Below, piece by piece: positions 12,626 through 24,245 of a DNA stretch of 64,000 bases. The position numbers and the translations under genes are program-made. This DNA comes from Diabrotica undecimpunctata (Eukaryota > Arthropoda > Insecta > Coleoptera > Chrysomelidae). The stretch is from positions 76,076,141 to 76,140,140 of the forward strand of contig NC_092806.1 in the NCBI RefSeq assembly GCF_040954645.1, read 5' to 3'. Each line of letters begins with the position of its first letter. The stretch's first letter is position 1. Below the pieces are notes generated by a model. That model made no database searches. It saw only the letters and a list, made by a program, of their open reading frames with translations, and was not told where the DNA came from.

Positions 12626-13127
12626 TCAACAAAAAAAAAATATTAAATACATTTAACAATACCTATAAATATTGATTAATTTAAGTTCTACAATTAGACT
12701 ACAAAAATAATTTAAATAATTACCTCTTCATATGATCTGCGAGCCTGATGACCAGAAAGCATTAAAAACTTTTTTTTTAATACATGGTTAAAAGAATACT
12801 TAAAAAACTAGCACCTTACCTTAGGAATAAAATCTAATATTTATCATTATCATCAATATAGACATAAAGATAGATCGAGGCTTGGAATTTTATCTTCGGG
12901 GCGTTTTATCTGTGACTGCAGTAGGTATTATCAAAGTCGATGCGGAGTCGGATGTAACGTAACCTCCTGTTGATCCTATTACTTACTCACTGATAAACTT
13001 CCTCGAGTATCTGCGTTATTTGCAGCCATCATGTGTATAGGGGAACTGTCTGACATTTTCGGTACATTTGGGGATGATTGTTTTTATTTTTATTTTTCTG
13101 AATATATGTGGGTAGAAGTGTGATGTA
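12626..13127. other. Intron sequence, nothing recognised
   Basis: AT-rich, with no frame, inverted ends or repeat array that I can support. Confidence 0.4.
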
Positions 13128-13718
13128 CTATAATTTGTGTTTCTTCAAATAAAATTCGGGCCTATATAGTCGGGTTTTATACGACCAGAATGTAAGAATT
13201 CTTCTTGTAATACTATTGTACTTCCTAGCATTGCCTAGCATCAATAAAAGGAGATGTTCAAACACAGGAACACAGGCTTCAAACTTGGACTCATCACTCC
13301 AAATAATTGGATCACATTGACGTTTATGCTCTTTTGCCCATAAAAATCGGTTTCTTTGTAACAAGTGGTTTTTCTTTTGCTTAAAATGTGATATGTTTAA
13401 ATATTTGAGATGTTTGTAAAAACTTCCTTGTAGAATCCATATCCCAATTCTCGAGAAGAAACTCGGCGATCTTGTTTAATAAGTATCGAAATAGCATGCT
13501 CATCTCTTTCGGTGATCTTTTGAACTACGACCAGTTTTAACTTTTGTTGCAATATTAAACATTTTTTTTAATTGTGAAATTATATTTCTCACAGTTCCTT
13601 GAGGAATATTTAAATTTTGGGCAATTTTATGTCCAGAATGTCCTTTGTTATGAGCCGCAACAATGGAATTTCGTAAATCTTTAGATAAACACTTTCCGTG
13701 AACCATTATGACAAGCAA
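13128..13718 (-). pseudogene. Tc1-like transposase, N-terminal half
   Basis: The minus-strand frame at 13718-13500 starts MLVIMVHGKCLSKDLRN. It has a helix-turn-helix typical of Tc1 transposases, including GHSGHKIAQNLNIPQGTVRN and a GRSS AT-hook-like stretch. After a frame change, 13364-13128 gives IIWSDESKFE, which holds the first catalytic Asp. The second Asp and the C-terminal acidic residue are missing. The copy is frameshifted and 3'-truncated. I found no convincing terminal inverted repeats. Confidence 0.75.
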
Positions 13719-14226
13719 CTAAATTAAATTAACTGCAAACTAAATTCATGAATTATTTCTTGAAAACTGAACTTTCTACACACCTGAAAATATAATTTCC
13801 AGAAAAATCATACAAGAGATTTTATTGGATAAATAAATATTTATCACTGATTGGATGATGGTCCAATTAATTTGCTCCAGACATTACTTTTTGTTTTTGT
13901 TTATTTTATAATTATTATATAGTTAGATAATAGTTAATAGTTAGATAAATTCTAATTCGGAAAAATAAAATTGTGTTGCGTATTGGTTTTGGTCCAGTTC
14001 CTATGTAACTGAGCTCGTAATATGTTTTGCAATGGATAATATTCTAAGTGATCAAAATGGCAGTTTCTCTTGTGTTAGGTCCACCAATTATATGCTATAT
14101 TTCTGTATTTAGTATGGCAGATACTAGAGGAAAATTATATCAGTGCTTGATATAATCAGTAGGTCACGTTTGGATATGCCCCCGCATCGCATTTGATAAT
14201 GGCTACCGCAGTTGTCGATGACACGT
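13719..14226. other. Intron sequence, nothing recognised
   Basis: AT-rich flank between the Tc1 remnant and the left end of the hAT element; no features seen. Confidence 0.35.
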
Positions 14227-15788
14227 CACGGCGGACTAAGGCTAAAGTGAGCCATAGGCAACATTGTAATGCTGGGCCTATTTTTCAGGCTAACGCATAA
14301 GTGTGTATGACAAATACTTTTCATTTTTCCAAAGCATATGGTATGTAGTTCTATTTATTTATCGAATTCCAAGAAAAAAAGAAAAAATAATATAAGTGTA
14401 AAGAAATTAAATAAACATAATTTATTAAAAACAAATAATACTTAAACAAATATACCCAGATTGATTAGTTATATTGCCTTTTTTCTTAATTTTATTTTAA
14501 TGAAAAATCATCAATTAGTTTATCATAATTATTAGAGTTATTTAATATCTCATTTTCTATAAAAGTAATGATAAAATTTATTTTTGTTTGCCTACCTAAT
14601 GAGATCTTAAAAACATTTAATCAGAAAATGATCTTTCACAGCTTGAATTGCTTATTAAAAGTGTTAAATAAATTAATATTATTTTCCTAAATAAATGACT
14701 ACATGAATACAGGCGAAATAATATTTCTTTACTTATAAAAGTCTTAAATTGTAATACCTCATTTGTCAGTTCTGCTAGGTTTAAATTTTGTATATAACAC
14801 TCTAGTGTTCTTGTTTTTTAATTATTGAAGAATCTTAAAACATTAACTTTAAAATGCCTTTGCCACTGAATCTTATTTGATGTTCTGGAATTTCTCCATA
14901 AAATAATTTTTATGTATTTTCTGTCGTTTTTTATCATTAGTATCCAATATCATTCACTTTTTTGGTTATTTTTCTAAATTGTCGAAACTACATCTATCAA
15001 TGAACTATCTAACATCTATCTATGAAATCTATCAAAAACTGTTGTATTTAGGGATTCGTCTTTTTGTTGAAGAGTTTTGTTTGAATGTTTGAAGCATATA
15101 ATATGCAAGGCATCTGAACGAGCAGACCACCTGGTGTCACAAATAGGTTTAATACTCAAGCTCTTACAAAATTTTTGTAATACATTCCACCTGTATAGAA
15201 CGTATAGAACTTGAAAGAAAAAAAAAATACGTACAGTTCCCAAATAATATTGAAAAAGTGGTCATTTTTATGCAAATTGTGACAGCAGCGTTTCCAATTT
15301 TTAATAAACAAATTTTTTATTGAATGAATTGCGCATGGTATAAAATGGGCAGAAACAAATATGTTGTTTTATTATATTTACCTGATATATTAAACGTATT
15401 ATCATAACACTGTCCCCGATAATTAGTGATGTCTAATCTATTATTTAAATTCGATTATTAAAAATTCTAAAATAACTTTCCCTTAGTTTCCATTAGTATG
15501 AGAAAATATAGGTAGAAATCTCAAAAATCGTTTATACTACTTGGAAGAACATGGAGAATAATGCCGGTTAGCTGATCTACGTGAGGTATACCAGGTGTTG
15601 AAGTAATAATTAGAGAGCAAAATTTGGCTTTCTTTATTTTGTTCACTATGGTGAGCTGTAAATCTTTCGATATAATAGAAATAAATTCATCATATATTAT
15701 AGACGGCAAATAGTTTATAGTACCGATGCCGCAGTATGCATATTTTTTTCATGTGTTCTCGCAAAAATTGATCGGACTCTGATAAATA

Positions 15789-17087
15789 ACGTATGGTCCT
15801 AAAGTTTTGGGAAAAATTTCACCTGGTCTGATTGAGAAGCAAAATGCATTTAACAAAGAAGGCCATGGAATTGAAATGTCATCAGTTATTGACATTTAAT
15901 AAACAAAGCAGAATATTTTGGTTTGTGCTCTGCAAAAGTCTTATAAAATTGATATTCGTCGAGGTGTTTATAATATGGTTGGGCGAATGTCGAAACGAGA
16001 TATTGTTAATATTTATCGAGATCAAAACATAAGCAAATCGACAATTTATCGCACAATCAGAGAATGTGAAGAAGGGATACCATGTGTTAACTTGCGTAAA
16101 AGTGGCCGACCGCGGATTTTGAACCATATAAGAGAGGCAAGAGTGATTGAAGCAGCTAAGAACAAAATTGGGGTCTCACAGCGAAAACTGGCCAGAAGAT
16201 TTCATGTTGGAAAGACTACAGTATACAGGACCCTATCGAGTAACAATATTATCTACCGGAAAAGAAGGAAAGCTCCAAAATACACAGAGGATCAATTAGA
16301 GAGAATTCCGAGATGTTGCCGCGCGTTAAGGCGAGTGCATTTTGTCAACAAGTTGATCGTGATGGACGATGAAAAATATTTTACTTTGTCCAACTCTGAG
16401 ATGAAGGGTAACGATGGGTTTTACACGAACGATTACAAAAATGTACCTGATGAAATAAAATTCAAAAGTAAGAAAAAATTTGAGGACAAAATTTTGGTAT
16501 GGTGTGCAATTTCTGAGGCTGGCTTTATCTCACAGCCCTCTACATTGGTGTTGTTCGAGGCGAAGCCTTAAACGCAAATATTTATATTTAAAGATGTCTC
16601 TCTAAATTGCTTAAGTTTGTGAACACACATCATGCAAATGATCAAATAGTCTTTTGGCCAGATCTTGCTTCATGTCATTACGCGAGGATCACAAGGGACT
16701 GGAACGAAACTAACAACATTGCCTTTGTACCGAAAGCAGACAATCCCCCCAACCTACCTCAGGCTCGCCCAATTGAAGAGTTCTGGGCAATATTAAGTCG
16801 GAAAGTCTATAATAACGGATGGGAAGCACAAAATCAGGAACAGTTAAGACGCCGCATATATACAAAAATTAGAGAAATTGACGCCGAGGTCGTCCAAAGG
16901 ATGATGCAACGTGTCAGGGGAATTATTAGGCAAATCGAAAATAATGGTCCCTTGTCTGTCATTTGAATTTTGATTTATAATAAGGATAGTTAAGTTAAAT
17001 TGCTGAATAATTTAATAAAAATATAAGATTATTGTGGTCAGAGTTATATGCTTTTAAAATTTTTCCCAAAACTTTAGGACCATACGT
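15789..17087 (+). mobile_element. DD37E Tc1/mariner-type element, nearly complete
   Basis: It has perfect 31-bp terminal inverted repeats (ACGTATGGTCCTAAAG onward at 15789; complement ending at 17087). Both ends are flanked by TA (15787-15788 and 17088-17089), the expected target duplication. The length is 1299 bp. It sits inside the hAT coding region; with it removed and one TA kept, the hAT frame reads through. Intact ends and a single-break transposase suggest a younger insertion than its host hAT. Confidence 0.88.
15975..16966 (+). pseudogene. DD37E transposase, one break
   Basis: The first segment runs from MVGRMSKRDIVNIYRDQ to the stop at 16569. It has a helix-turn-helix (SKSTIYRTIREC), a GRPRIL linker, a second HTH (VGKTTVYRTLSS) and the first catalytic block IVMDDEKYF near 16355. 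The second segment (16607-16966) has FWPDLASCHYA with the second Asp and RPIEEFWAILSRKVY with the catalytic Glu. I count 37 residues between that Asp and Glu. A stop/frameshift at 16569-16607 separates the halves. Otherwise the protein is near the ~330 residues usual for the superfamily. DNA cleavage and re-insertion at TA would be its role; this copy is probably inactive. Confidence 0.85.
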
Positions 17088-18367
17088 TATTCCAAAGCAC
17101 CTATAGAATTACTATTATTTTCACTAAAAAACACTTCATTTTACCACGAAACGCTAAGAGTATGAAGAAATAAATTTAATTGTCGCTACCACACGTTTAA
17201 GTACTTTGCTCCAATATATTTTTTTTCATTTATCATTTATTTTTCCAGTTCAGTGTCAATGCGTCAGGTAATTTTATAAAAATTAAAGTTAATGTGGTTA
17301 CTTCAGTTAATGTGGCCACTGGAGTTTTCATGCTCTGATAATTTTTTATGTATATTTTTCCAAAAATTCGTCCATTTTGTCATTACTGTTGTTTGCTTAG
17401 AAAATAATTTACATACGTAACACTACAATAAGGTGTTGGTGTCAGTATAAGCCAACAATTCTCTTTAAACTTTTTTCCTCGTTATTAATTGTTCTGATGA
17501 AAGTTACATACGTTAAGTATTCTGGAGATAAGGCAATATCGTTTATAAAACTTTTAGATTCATAATTACGTTAAGATGATTTAAAATTTTTATTTTCTCT
17601 TTTTGTTTCATCTTCACAATCGGAATTGCTTTTTTTCCTGCTGGTATTTTTGTAGAGTAGTTTCGATCTGCTTTCCGTTTTCCTTTTTCACTTCCTCTTA
17701 TTTATAGGAACTTATTTTAAAGACTATGTACTAAAAATAAAGAAGAACATTATCTTCAATTAAATTTATTTTTACTCAATATCACAAATCTCACATAAGA
17801 TGCAATACGTAACGGTTAGGAGACACTGATTTTAAATACCTACGTTTTATTTTTAAACATGTGCATAGTTAGGCTCGTTAGGCGCAAGGCTCTATCCTAT
17901 TTACATACATCGACACTCGCGTGTGTACATGCATAAGCACGGAAGCGCTCGTCCACACCGGATACGTTTCAGCAATAATTGTAAATATCACGTTTTTCTG
18001 TTAAATAATTAAAAATTAATTATAAAAATTGAAACAGAAAAACCTAATTTCGGGCCCTAGGTACGTATCTAGGTTGCCTAGGCCTTAGTCCGCCCCTGTG
18101 CCAAGAATAAATAATTTTAGACTACGGCTTATAAATCTCGAATACAATGTATTATTACAATACATAGGCAACGGCAAGCCTACATTACTTGACAAAATCA
18201 ACTGTTTCTGTTTGCAAAAATTAAAAAAAGAAAAAATAAAATTGTGAGAATTAAAATTATATTTAACGGTACATTATAGAGCAAATAAATAAATTTCCTC
18301 TGAAATAATTCAGTAGTATTAGTTAAGGTGCTAGTGAAATGAAATGGTTGTAGAGATTGGAAATTAC

Positions 18368-18543
18368 CTTTTCTTTTCTGCGAAGATCTAATAGAACTTC
18401 CTCGATTTCTTGCCGCCAGTCATCCTGCATGATGTGGAAACTTTCGTGTGGTGTTTGTGTGAATGAGGAATGTACAATTTTGTCTAAATCATCTAGAATC
18501 TGTTCAAATGATGGTCTACGGTGAGGATCCGCTTCCCAACATT
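18368..18543 (-). CDS. slpr: slpr exon d: kinase C-lobe end
   Basis: The acceptor AATTTTAG precedes base 18543 and the donor GTAATT follows 18368. Together with the last base of the previous exon it encodes K-CWEADPHRRPSF, the conserved CW...RP motif of subdomain XI. Then comes ILDDLDKIVHSSF and a linker ending WRQEIEEVLLDLRRKEK that leads into the zipper. It covers residues 371-429 and ends in phase 0. The linker matches MLK-family style, including the SFH.MQ..W block. Confidence 0.93.
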
Positions 18544-18699
18544 CTAAAATTGTTTAAATTATATTTTCATAATTGATAGGAATTACGTCAATAGAAATAA
18601 ATACTTAATTAGTCAATGTTCAATATTATCTTTAAATTAAATATTGCATTTATATGGGGTTAAGCCACAAATGATTGTAATGATAATGACATTTTTAAC

Positions 18700-19325
18700 T
18701 ATAGTTCAAGATATGAAAAATCCTCTGAATTTTTTTATATGCATCTATTTGCTTGAAATTTTGACAGTAGTTAAAAAATAGCTCAAAGATCAAAATCTAC
18801 CTTATGACAATATGTGCTTTTCTTCTGGGGGTGGTTGCCACCCCAACTTGAGGGTGAAAAAAGTTTGTCAATAAAAACATTGTAGTGAATTTTAAGGCAA
18901 AAATGATCTTTTTCAAAAATGAGTTTTTTCGAAAAGTCAATACTGTTGGAGTTATTCGTGACTGAAAGTTCACGTTTTTAGACGATTTTCCGCAAATAAC
19001 TCCAAAAATTTTGATTTTGTCTGAAAAACTGTTTGGATATATAATTAAGCTTATATGATGTTGAGTAAGTGAAAAACTTATGGAAAATTTTTTAAAGATT
19101 TTAAAAAACCTTCAAAATGACCACTGGTAAAAGTGATTTGCATGAGAATTAAAGTAGGTTATAACTAAAATAAAATCCGCTTAGATGATTTGTGAAGCAG
19201 AAAAATCTGAGTTTAAAATGAAGACATTTTCGAAATTTTTCAAAAAATCCCCTTTTTTTCAAAATAAATCAACAACTAAAAAATATATAGAAAAAATGCT
19301 AGAATACAAAAAAAAGCAGCTTAAA
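18700..19325 (+). repeat. Dispersed repeat, copy A
   Basis: The same sequence occurs inverted at 47110-47954. Shared blocks include TTGACAGTAGTTAAAAAATAG, AATATGTGCTTTTC, AATAACTCCAAAAAT and GAGTTTAAAATGAAGACA. It has no coding capacity. Class unknown; probably a non-autonomous element. Confidence 0.7.
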
Positions 19326-19339
19326 AGTGATTACTTCTT

Positions 19340-20470
19340 TGCATATTTCCAAATTATTCTGAAGTTCTTTTTTAGTTTTTGCAATTAGCACCCAGTCGTC
19401 AGCAAATACTCCTTCCGAGCTCCTCTCTTTGCAGATTTCTAAACCTTACATTCAGTTTTTTACTTCTTGTTGTGTATGTCTTAATAATTTCGTCAATAAA
19501 TATTATAAATAGTATTGAACTAAGTGCTCCTCTCTGTCTTGGGCCTATATTTATTGTAAAATTATCTGATGTATTATTACTAATTACGGCATTGCCATAG
19601 TTTCTGTATTGGTACTTTATCTATGTCAAGGAATACTATGTATATGTTTTTCTCTTGCAGCGCTTTTTGTGTTATCTGTTTTAAAACAATATATCATCCT
19701 TTATACTCCTACTAAATACACTTTGTGCGTCGTCTGATGTGTGTTCTGTCATTGTTCTTAATTGTTTGTTTATTATCTTTTGAAGAGTTTCATACATGTA
19801 CTTAGCAACGTCAATCCTCTGTAGTTATTACATGCTCTCTTATCTCCTTTTTTTTATATGGGTACTATTAGTGACACGTTCCGATCTTTCGGTATATCTT
19901 CATGTTTCCATATTTTATTCATTATTTTTAGTAACATCTGTTCTCCATTTTTACCCATATTTTTTATAATTTCTGTTGTTATTATATTCACTCCAGGAGC
20001 TTTTCCATTACTCCAACGTTTTTATTGCTTCTTCTGTACTAGTCTTTTTCTTCTTTTTATTTCTTCTCGTATCTTTGTTACTACCATGTAATGGTCGCGA
20101 CCTATTTCAGGTCCTCTGTGTACTTTTGTATTCATTACTTTTCTTCTATCATTGCTTTCGACTAGTATATAGTCAATTATGGATTTTTCGTTTCCACCTT
20201 TTACTTCTCTAGTATACATGTGAATTTCCTTGTGTTTAAAAATGTATTATTTATTGTCATATTGTTTAAAGTGCAAAATTCTAACAATCTCTTTCCATTG
20301 CTATTTCTGGTCATTTCTCCAAATCGTCCTATATGTCTAGTGTATATTTCGTCTTTTATTCCTTCGCTACTGTTGAAATCCCCTGCAATGTATATTTCTC
20401 CTCTTGCGGCTTCTGTTGCTTATCTCTTCCCAAAATTTATCTTTGCTTTGTGCGTTATCATCTTAGTTTG
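19340..20470 (-). mobile_element. LINE fragment (endonuclease plus partial RT)
   Basis: On the minus strand, 20470-20022 encodes the C-terminal half of an APE-like endonuclease: a GDFN block, RFGEMTRNSNGKRLLEFC, then SIIDYILVE and RDHYMVV. Reverse transcriptase remnants follow, ending in FADDWVLIA at about 19410-19385, which is the catalytic box. Many stops are present. The pyrimidine-rich plus-strand frames over this region are shadows. Confidence 0.75.
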
Positions 20471-20559
20471 GTCCATATACTACTACTACTACTACTAGTA
20501 ATTTTGCCCGTCACATGCAACGGGAGCTCCAAATTGTTTGCATTTTGCTAAGGAGCCTG

Positions 20560-21580
20560 ACATGGGGCAAGATAAATTGTAAAAAATACGTGCTGTACTG
20601 AGTCTACTACTAAATTACTTTCCTTCTTATTTAATTCCCGATGAAAGTATAGTAATTTTAGATGAGAGTATCGTACCTTTTAGAGGTTGTCTTAAATTAT
20701 GACAGTATACGTCCTTACGGAATTAAACTCTATACCCTGATGGGGAACTATTTAAATTCTGTACGCATTCTATATCGTGATACTGATTAAACAACTATAT
20801 CCGTAACACATCAGTTACTTCGTAAAAATACTAAAATTTGTGACACTCTCAGATTCAATAGAAAGTATTTACCAAAAGATGTTAAGGATAAAAAATTAAA
20901 CAAAGGTAAAGTTATTGGTCAGCAAAACAAAAATGTAAAAGTAATTAAGTGACAGGATAAAAGACCCGTTTTATTGTTATCAACCAATGAACATCATGAT
21001 GATGTGCTAATGGAGACTGGAAAAATTCGTTATGACCAAGCTGTTCTAAAACCGTCATGTATTATAGACTACGATTCTTCCAAAAGGTAGTAGATTACAG
21101 GTAATAAAATGTTAATTAAATGTGTACAAAACTTCATATTAATTTATTTTTTCAGTGATCAAATGGGACATACTATGTTGTATTAAAAAAATAAAAAGAT
21201 CGTATAGAAAAGCGGCATTTTCTTCGTTTTTTGATGCTTGTTAGTTAAGGCGTGAATACTTTATAACAAAAAACAAAACGATAATAAATGGTTCATATTA
21301 AATATTCGAGATGCATTGTGTAAAGATTATGTTTCGGGTGCCACTTATTGAACAACCACCACGGCCAAGAAACGGATACACACGATTGTAAAAAGTGGCC
21401 CCGAAAATAAAAAGAGACAGATGCAAAGGGTGTTATCAAATATTAAGAAAAACATTTAACAGCAAGGATGCAGATAAAAAAGTAAAAAAGCAATTAGATT
21501 ATGTGAAGAAGGTAAAGGAAAACCAGACTACTGGTTAACATGTTTCAACAATGTCCACGAAAAAAAAATGAACAATGTAT
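20560..21580 (+). pseudogene. piggyBac-like transposase remnant
   Basis: The first catalytic region is recognisable near 20645-20720: DESIV and IVPFRGCLK, matching the DE..I.FRGR..F.QY block. A KRPVLLLST-like stretch near 20963 corresponds to the DKRPV..LST block. Lys-rich C-terminal pieces with Cys residues lie near 21395-21570. It contains many stops, and I could not find TTAA-flanked ends. Confidence 0.65.
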
Positions 21581-21664
21581 AATTATTCATGAATTTCACT
21601 TTTTTACAAATGTTTGTATTTTGAGATTTATTTCAATAAAAATCTTATAAAATTTTAATAGAAC

Positions 21665-21930
21665 TTAATTATGAATTTTTGAAAAGGCTTTGAAAAGGCA
21701 CTAAAGCATCTCTGCCGTGGGCTAAATGACGAATGTGTCGTCAACATATGGGTCTGAGCATTGATGTGGATAGTGCTTAGCTCAAGTCTACCATAAAGTC
21801 ATTGGCAATTACTGGAGCTAGTGGGGAGCCCATTGGGGTACCATTTTATTTGTCTGTCAAATTGATTTTGGAAAATGAAATAAGTGTTGGACATACAACG
21901 TTTAATGAGAGATAGGTGGTCTTGTTGGAT
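21665..21930 (-). pseudogene. Penelope-like RT fragment, inverted head
   Basis: The minus strand reads SNTYFIFQNQFDRQIKWYPNG then VIANDFM, and further on LAHGRDALVPFQ. These are the same reverse-transcriptase blocks (FY.Q..G.PMG, VDDTF.IW.HG) that appear on the plus strand from 22048. The two copies are head to head, a common arrangement at the ends of Penelope-like elements. Confidence 0.7.
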
Positions 21931-22484
21931 GCTGTATTTATTTTTCAAAATGTTTAAATACAGTGAATAAAAAAGTAAATAAAAATAAATAAATAAGTAC
22001 ACAATAACTTTACAAATGTAAATAAAAAGTACATTATCTCTCAATAAACATGGTATGTCCAACACTTATTTTATATCCCAAAATCAATTCTACAGACAAA
22101 TAAATTCTGCCCCAATGGGCTTCCCGCTATCTTCAGTAATTGCCATATCTTTATGGAAAACTTCCGAGTCCCGAGTACTAAAAACATCAATGCTCAAACC
22201 CAAATATTGGCTACGATTTTTTGATGATACATTCGTAATTTGGTCCCACGGCAGGGATACTTTAGTGTCTTTTCAAACCCATCTGAATGGTATACATCCT
22301 AGTATCCAGTTCACGATAGAGGTGGAAACTGATTCATTCCTACTGTTTCTCGACATTTTATTATAAACAAAAACCAATCCCAAGGTTTTCATCACTCTGT
22401 TTATCAAAAGCCCACCCATACCAATCGTTACTTGCATGGCAACTCTCATCATCCACCTTCACAAATTAATTCAGTCATTAATAC

Positions 22485-22879
22485 TGTTACGATAAATATT
22501 ATGACGCATAAAACTGTAAATATATTATTTCTAATTCTATTCTATTCTAGTAATTTCGCCGCTCAGCTGAAAGACCTGTTTGCCAACCTGAATTTTCGAT
22601 AGGGTCGCCGTCCGAATTCGAAGGGATTCTCGAATAACTGTATTCTATATTTAAGGAGGGAATTTTGTTGGAAACAGTTAGTCTAAAAAATAACATCGCG
22701 CCGAGTTTCGAATTGTAACGCGTATTGTAATAAATGTAAATAAATTATATAATTATTAGTGTGAAATAAATTAGTTATATTGTACAAATAAAGACTTTAA
22801 ATAAACTTGTAAGTGTTATAAATGTAGAACCTTTGATAATAAATAAAGACAATAAATTAGATTTAATAAAAATACTACA
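22485..22879. mobile_element. Solo LTR inside the PLE
   Basis: A 395-bp sequence begins TGTTACG and ends CTACA. It is flanked on both sides by ATAC (22481-22484 and 22880-22883), a 4-bp target duplication. PLE coding sequence resumes directly after it. It contains AATAAA-type polyadenylation motifs. TG...CA ends plus a 4-bp duplication fit a Gypsy- or BEL-type solo LTR. Confidence 0.75.
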
Positions 22880-23559
22880 ATACCCTTGTCTCTAGATCAA
22901 TACACCTTTGCGATGATGCAAGTAGACCCGTTGAGCTCTCTAGTTTAAAACAAGCCCTCATCCAAAACGGTTACCGCGAAAATAAATCAATAGGAGCATC
23001 CACAGACATCAATCTCCCACTCAACCTCAAGATACAGAAACTCATCGCATGAAAGCTTTTGTTCCTTACATCAAAGGTATCACTGACAAAATCGACAAAA
23101 TTCTTAAATCAAGCGGGATAAAAACAATATTTACCCCCCAACAATAACTTCCACCTCTTGTCCGATCAATCAAAGACAACATTCCAAATGAACAACACGA
23201 AGTTTCTGAAACTCCTTGTGCAGACTGCCCCCGATCTTATATAAGCCAAACAAATCGTATAATCGAAAATAAGATTTATGAACATTCCACTTCTGTTAGC
23301 AATTCCGATTCAATTTTAGAGAAGCCATAGAAATTAAAAAAAAAACCAAATTGTCTTAATAAAAGAGATAACGGCATCCGGTTACCTTCGATACAGACCT
23401 TTCATAAAGAAAATATAGTCCGCTCCACCCTCCTATCAAAATATCGCCGTCAGAAATATTCGCGCCAACCCCCACGCCAACTTCCACCAAAACCACGTCA
23501 CCATCAACGGTATAAATGAACCGTCCGCTGTTCCCAGCGACCAGTAGCAGTAGTGCAGT

Positions 23560-23620
23560 GATTAGTGACCACTGAAGAAGACATCAGGGAGGATGTCGAA
23601 AGCTCTAGTAATATTCGACG
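23560..23620 (+). ncRNA. Hammerhead-like ribozyme remnant in PLE 1
   Basis: CTGAAGA (23572-23578) fits the CUGANGA core. It is followed after one A by a perfect 6-bp stem (GACATC 23580-23585 with GATGTC 23592-23597) and then GAAA at 23598-23601. Stems III and I are weak, so it is probably degenerate. Hammerhead motifs are known in Penelope-like elements. Confidence 0.45.
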
Positions 23621-23739
23621 CTGTTCAACCAGGAAGCTTGTTGAGTTTAATATTAATTTTTGTAATAGTATTAATCTTTAGGTTAGCTTTAGGTTTAATT
23701 GTACGGAAGTGATGGATTCGACTTTTACTTAATCGAAAT

Positions 23740-24015
23740 TCATTTTATCTAACACTGAAAACTTTTCTTTTTAACACTTAAGTCATCTATTTTTGGTATG
23801 CGTATACACTTTTAGTCTTTAACTGAATAAGTTGAGGAGGGGCAACAAGACAAACATCTCTCTCCTCCTTAAGTTATTCAGTTAAATACTATAAAGTGTA
23901 AGCGCATACCAAGAATAGATCACTTGAGAAAGACACTGCCAAAACAGCTGCACTGATAACAATTTATAATAAATTTTGTGGAAATGTTGAAAACAAAAGT
24001 TTTCAGTGTTTTATT
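23740..24015. mobile_element. Palindromic foldback MITE
   Basis: The two arms pair over most of their length. AACACTGAAAACTTTT at the left end matches its complement at the right end near 24000. Inner arm sequence such as TTAACTGAATAA pairs with TTATTCAGTTAA, leaving a ~25-nt loop near 23845. It lacks coding sequence. Confidence 0.65.
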
Positions 24016-24073
24016 GTTAGATATATTGCTATACTGCTATAATTTTACTTAATTATCCGTGGCTTTACACAGC

Positions 24074-24074
<1 letters not shown>

Positions 24075-24132
<58 letters not shown>

Positions 24133-24245
24133 GTAAAAGATTGCATTTCATTTCGGAAAGCAATCGGAACTCCACCATTGCTCTACACGTGTTTCGAGTT
24201 ATTCAACTCATCATCAGGAGCACTTGTGGAAGTTCAACTGAAATG

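Larger units (their letters stand above)
14227..18098 (-). mobile_element. hAT element (ZMYM1-like transposase) with nested insertion
   Basis: The ends are inverted: GGCGGACTAAGG starts just inside 14227, and its complement CCTTAGTCCGCC ends near 18096. The right end has the full CAGGGGCGG seen in many hAT elements. The minus-strand remnant reads, in order: a basic N-terminal region near 17650; a block with LAFRG near 17155; SIGALE up to 17090; then, beyond the nested element, SDQFLREHMKK from about 15776. It continues with a block reading IYDEFISII (15700), PHVDQLTGIIL (~15575), CDTRWSARSDAL (~15130) and a dimerisation-domain remnant SSCERSFS near 14630. These match zinc-finger MYM-type-1-like hAT transposases. 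Stops and frameshifts are abundant. I could not identify an 8-bp target duplication. Confidence 0.75.
22048..23640 (+). mobile_element. Penelope-like element 1
   Basis: Reverse transcriptase is at 22055-22366: NQFYRQ..SAPMGFPLSS, then WLRFFDDTFVIWSHGRD with the catalytic DD, and a block ending FLDILL. It continues after a solo LTR (22485-22879) with ASRPVELSSLKQALIQNGYREN. A GIY-YIG nuclease remnant follows near 23210-23290 (CADCPRSYISQTNRIIE). Near 23560-23620 lies a hammerhead-like core. Stops and frameshifts make it inactive. PLEs encode an RT related to telomerase RT plus a GIY-YIG endonuclease. Confidence 0.8.

Noticed and set aside
19858..20551. Overlapping Phe/Leu/Ser-rich plus-strand frames resembling membrane proteins
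   Set aside because: They are the reverse complement of a Lys/Asn-rich LINE endonuclease and RT on the minus strand.
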